Assembly: GCA_050084515.1 (NCBI GenBank)
Contig: CM114271.1
Span: 49,166,001-49,230,000 of the forward strand
DNA length: 64,000 nucleotides
DNA from: Blasia pusilla
Lineage: Eukaryota > Marchantiophyta > Marchantiopsida > Blasiales
Reading direction: 5' to 3'
Part shown: positions 60,301 through 64,000 of the stretch, piece by piece
Layout: each line of letters begins with the position of its first letter
Numbering within the stretch: the stretch's first letter is position 1
Notes under the pieces: model-generated
What the model was told of the DNA's origin: nothing
The model's input: only the letters and a program-made list of their open reading frames with translations
Databases searched by the model: none
Made by a program: the position numbers and the translations under genes

Positions 60301-61290
60301 CATCCATGAGAGTAGCATGTTTCAAACTTGTTCCCTTCTTCAGAGGCTTTAACCTTCTTTGGGCGATTTCATTGTGCTCGTAGATGACCTTCACCGAGTT
60401 CCTCTCAAGTATTGCTTCCACCTATTGCAGGCGTCAAATATCACATTATCCTTTCCCGACTTATAGAAATTTTCCATATCAAATCTTGCTAGGAATTCTT
60501 GCCAATAGAGGTTTTTTGGTGATAGCTTCTTTTGAATTGAAAAATATTGTCTAGTGATGTCAGTATAACCTTGAAGTGCGGACTATGGAACAAAAATATA
60601 ATTCCCACTTCTTGAGGCAGTCAATCACCGCATACATCTTTCTCACATGAATGGGCTAGTTGGTCTCTAGCTTGGCCAACTTATAAGAAACTAGTTGATG
60701 TGTTTGGTTCAACACTCCCCCAATTGCAAAGTTAGACATATCCATCAAAACTTCGAATGAGACCCCAATTTCCAACAACTTGAGTATAGGAGGGTTCCTT
60801 ACTATGAATTTAGTTGCTTAGACACCTCCTCACACTCCTAAAATCATCGAAATACCATTGCTTTCTACATCAAGTCATAGAGTGGTGTAGTAATCGTAGC
60901 TACATCTTAGATGTACCTTTTATACAAAATTACAAATCCAACCAATGACCTCTTGATCAAATTCCTTGAAACTGACCAAAACTTAATAGCCTCAAGCTTC
61001 TTATGATTGGGTCGTATGCCTTCCATTATGAATGTGTGTCACAATTCCTTCCACTTCTTGGATGTGAAGGAATATTTAGAAGGTTTTGCAACAAATTTTT
61101 TTATTCCTCAAACGACACAAGACTTCTTTCAGGAGAACCTTGTGGTCTTCCTAGGTCACCGAATATATGAGGATTTCATTGAAAAACACCACTACTCTCC
61201 TATCTAACAAATCTTGAAAGATCATAATATTCATGAGAGTCATAAATGTAGCTAGCGCATTAGTTAGTCAAAACAACATCACTAGGAACG
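51399..61290 (-). repeat. Right arm of the giant inverted repeat
   Basis: Reverse complement of 36509-46388. Contents mirror the left arm: inner hairpin 51435-51466, degenerate tandem repeat about 52140-52350, At4g22030-like gene 54162-55461, hairpins 55983-56027 and 57991-58035, and chromovirus pol from about 58980 outward. At its outer limit the chromovirus continues without interruption into 61291 and beyond, unlike on the left, so this arm is probably the original. Confidence 0.97.
54162..55461 (-). pseudogene. At4g22030-like membrane protein, right-arm copy (frameshifted near 55010-55045)
   Basis: Mirror of the gene at 42320-43620. From the likely ATG at 55461 the frame stays open through the Ser/Thr-rich N terminus into EMHSILAKQRDNWNRLF, because the G run near 55245 has three bases instead of two. 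It is then broken by two 1-bp losses, near 55045 (TGTCGCAG against TGTCTGCAG) and near 55008 (three G against four). The rest is open again from 54983 to 54162 and identical in wording to the left copy. The disabling lesions are thus at different places in the two copies. Confidence 0.6.
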
Positions 61291-61345
61291 TATGGGATCC
61301 AAATATTCTCCTCATCATGATCTTATGTTCATCCCCTTTTTTTAT

Positions 61346-61552
61346 TTAGATTTGGTAATATCCTTGCCGTAGGTCTATCTTGGTAAAATACTTTGACGCC
61401 GCCACCGCATCAAATAAGTCATCTGCCAAAGGCAATGGATACTTGATCTTTATGGTCTTCTTTTTAAGCGCCTTGTAATCCACACACAAGCACATAGACC
61501 CATCCTCCTTTGAGATGAAAAGGGAAGGTTCTCCACATGTCCACGTACTCAT
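61346..61552 (-). pseudogene. Reverse transcriptase N-terminal part of the decayed chromovirus
   Basis: Reads PSLFISKEDGSMCLCVDYKAL, then IKIKYPLPLADDLFD and KYFTKIDLRQGYYQI, the first conserved boxes of a Ty3 reverse transcriptase. It continues in degenerate form (TNALATFMTLMN) across the inverted-repeat limit at 61290 to the altered catalytic box. Confidence 0.85.
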
Positions 61553-62096
61553 GCAAATGAACCCACTTTCCTCCGATGCCTTAATGTCCTCAGATCATAT
61601 TGGAGTTGCCTTTCTTGGGGAGTCATCCTCCAAGGGTTCATGGTAATTTGGTTTGTTTTGGGTTAGAGTTCAATCTTATAACCCATGTTTTGCCTAGGAA
61701 ATAACCCTTTTGAAAGTTCTCAAGTTAAGATGTCCCCAAATCCTTGCAAGATTTTCCACACTTTAGGCGCACGGTTTCCTTTCTTGTTCCTCCTTTGGTG
61801 GTGCATCCTCCAATTCAAACTCAACTTTTAACGTGACTCCCCAGCATTGGAACTCACCTTTGAGATCTTTTCCAAGTTGCTTGGCTGAAATCAATTGAGC
61901 AACGTGCTTTATTTGATTAACCTCAATATTTAAGGACTAAATTTGTGCTTTGAATCTGAAGAAACCTCAAGAATCCTCATGGCATTTCCATTATCAAGAG
62001 AAACCTCCAATACGCCTTTAGCTGATTTAATTACTATGGCATGTCTATGCAAAAACCTTAGTGATAAAATAACATCTTTGCTGCCCAAGCTACATA

Positions 62097-62306
62097 CTAG
62101 AGAATTTCCCTAGCGTTAAACTTGGCTTCCACTCCTAGAATCACCATCTCAATGTTCAAAACTTGGGTTGAGGTGGTTCCCAAGTATCCATCCATATTTA
62201 TCACAACTTGGGGTTTCTCCATGGAGATTATTGGCGCTCCCAACCTCTCCATTGCCTTCAGATCAAGGAAGTTGCAGGTTGCCCTTGTGTGAATCAAACC
62301 AACCAC
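62097..62306 (-). pseudogene. Protease remnant of the decayed chromovirus
   Basis: Reads VGLIHTRATCNFLDLKAMERLG. The position and the following NFLD match the retroelement protease active site, but Asp-Thr-Gly has become His-Thr-Arg, so it cannot be active. Confidence 0.7.
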
Positions 62307-62536
62307 GGATTTTCCTGCAATCAGTATCTCAACTAGAAATTGGCACTTACTACCATCCTAATGTGACTCCTTTGAAGCTAGGCTCATCACCTCCCCTCCA
62401 CTCATTCCGTGAAGGCTCTCGATCAAACACGTTAAATGTCAAGGCTAGTCTCCCTTATAAGGTCAACGTCCTCACACTTGTTGATTGCTCTCGCTCGCTA
62501 CACCTACGGTCGGGCCTTTCATACATTGGCCCCTTT

Positions 62537-64000
62537 TTCCTTTGGGCACTCCTGCTTGAAATGACTAGGATTACAACAAACATGACACCCTCTAGCATCA
62601 GGTTCACTGAACGTCGTCCCTTGCTTGGAACATGGCAAGTTTTGAGGTTTGAACATTATAGGTTCTAACTTTCCATGCGGCCTTATATTATCTCATTGGG
62701 TTTCTTCTTGTTCACCTTGTCAGACAAAACCCTTGTCTTTGTAAAAGGGATCACCTTGTCTCACTTCTTACAGCTCAGATCGTCCGCCACGAGTTGAGTA
62801 GCCATGTCAATGGCCACCTTTCGCTTCCCAAACTTGGTTTCCGACGTAGTAATTTTCTATCTTTGTTTTTTTTAAAACTTGGGCAGCATTGCATCCACAA
62901 AGTTGAAGATTTGAATGGCGTCTGACATACCATTAATCACTTCCAACCTCACTTGGAATTGAGAAATAAAACTTGCAATTGAGCCTCCCAACTACACTTT
63001 TCGCAAGTGAATTCTAGCTTGGGTCACATGATCTTGAAGTGCTTAAAAGCTTCTCATTTTTTAGATAAGCACCCCAATCTGGCTCCATGGTGTTCCCATC
63101 CTTACAAAATTATTGGTAACATTTTAGTGGATATGTCTCTAATTTCAAAGAGGCCTCAACTCCCCACTTGGCTCTTGAGACCTAGTAAGTCCCAAAAACA
63201 TTGATATACTCTACCAATCGTGACCCATTAATTGAGGCGCTTGATATCCATATTGCTCCTATACACAAGTAACTTCTTCTTCATGTCTCCCAATTGATAC
63301 CCTAGGGAAAAGACCAAATTTGAACTACATGCCTTTATGGTCTCCCCAACCACATTGTCCATCTAGGATTGCGGTTGTTCCTTCAACGCCCTCAAAGATG
63401 GCACACTAAACCTACTTGAAACTCGCGGGCAATTGAACCATCACAACCTTCCTCTTCATCATTACTGATTCTTTTGGCTCACCCATATGGGCGTCATACC
63501 ACAGAGGTCTAGTTCCTCCAACAAGTTACCAAGAATCTTGGACAAGGAGTTTTTTCCAATCAATGTTTCATCTTCCTAACCCTCATCATCATCGAGGATT
63601 TGATATAATTAGCCCATACCCTTGAAGTCTTGTGGGAGATCAAGCCCAACAGGCTCATTCTCCAAATATCTCCGATCTTCTCCAAGTCCGGGTGGTTCGA
63701 GAGCCATGACCTTGTTCCTACCTCTACAAGACTTGTCCTTGTCTTTGGCAGTGCCCATTGCTGCCACCAAAATCACCCACTAACCTTTATCTTATACCAC
63801 ATCATAGAGTCCATCCTCTACTTCATCTAGCTTCACCCCGAGGCACTCTCAAACTTGAGCTTTACAAGTGGAAGACTTAGTTGAGTCCCAAAGACTCAAC
63901 TAGTTGCCCATTCTATAGGTAATTGAGAATCCGCCAAGCATTAATTCAGTTGAGTCTCACTTAGTGCATATCATCTCTCTAGGAAACATCCTTTCCAAGC
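62537..64000 (-). pseudogene. Gag remnant of the decayed chromovirus
   Basis: The zinc knuckle CHVCCNPSHFKQEC (C-x2-C-x4-H-x4-C) lies at 62547-62587. Upstream coding, towards 64000, is broken by stops and shifts, and no long reverse-strand frame remains. The N terminus is not resolved. Confidence 0.55.

Larger units (their letters stand above)
58980..64000 (-). mobile_element. Decayed Ty3 chromovirus crossing the right inverted-repeat boundary
   Basis: Reverse-strand order, from the window edge inward: gag zinc knuckle CHVCCNPSHFKQEC (62547-62587), protease remnant (62097-62306), reverse transcriptase start (61346-61552), then across 61290 into the right arm with the catalytic box changed to FNE, RNase H, integrase and a degenerate chromodomain at 59039-59233 (EVNIIVDECRVKGG). 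Stops and shifts are frequent. The 5' LTR, primer site and most of gag lie beyond the window. The 3' LTR was not identified. Confidence 0.8.

Noticed and set aside
36509-61290. Transposon with 9.9-kb terminal inverted repeats
   Set aside because: No target duplication at the outer limits, and the right arm continues into an older retroelement, so duplication fits better than insertion.

Overview
The window is nuclear DNA of a plant. It holds one intact intron-containing housekeeping gene for a P4-type ATPase (lipid flippase) of the plant ALA1 type, surrounded by nested and decayed transposable elements: CACTA/En-Spm, Ty3/gypsy chromoviruses, a PHD-finger integrase retroelement and a LINE tail. 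The PHD-finger integrase remnants, together with this element mix, suggest a spore-bearing plant (moss, lycophyte or similar) rather than a seed plant. The lineage is an inference, not shown by the sequence.

Layout. 1-3120: non-coding DNA, then a GC-rich stretch with a putative 5' leader and leader intron of the ATPase gene. 3121-8919: the ATPase gene, seven exons that join in frame to 1,345 codons. 8920-13598: mostly non-coding, with a strong hairpin, a (GA)n tract and a reverse-strand LINE fragment. 13599-13949: end of a retroelement integrase carrying a PHD finger. 14972-31340: CACTA element with transposase, TnpA-like second gene, AGTCAT-rich subterminal array and a CTAGTG terminus. Its left end was not found. 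It is split by a near-complete chromovirus (18164-24084, target duplication CTTAG) and holds a likely solo LTR (30192-31183). 32690-33810: LTR-like and pre-gag region of a second, related Ty3 family. 34050-36508: reverse-strand remnants including another integrase of the PHD-type family.

36509-61290 is a giant inverted repeat: two arms of about 9.9 kb (36509-46388 and 51399-61290) around a unique 5,010-bp spacer. Each arm carries, from outside in, the pol end of a decayed chromovirus, non-coding DNA, a hairpin flanked by a direct repeat, a gene resembling plant At4g22030-type membrane proteins, and a repeat-rich inner end. The chromovirus reads on past the right arm to the window end, whereas the left arm stops in the middle of its reverse transcriptase. 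The right arm is therefore probably the older copy. The spacer holds a BED-like zinc finger ORF, a proline-rich ORF built on 72-bp repeats, two short unknown ORFs and a 21-bp minisatellite.

The most interesting signals are the inverted repeat with an outside-to-inside divergence gradient, a coding-like region upstream of gag shared by two different Ty3 families in the same two-frame arrangement, and the PHD-finger integrase tail. Only the ATPase and perhaps the At4g22030-like gene look like host genes.
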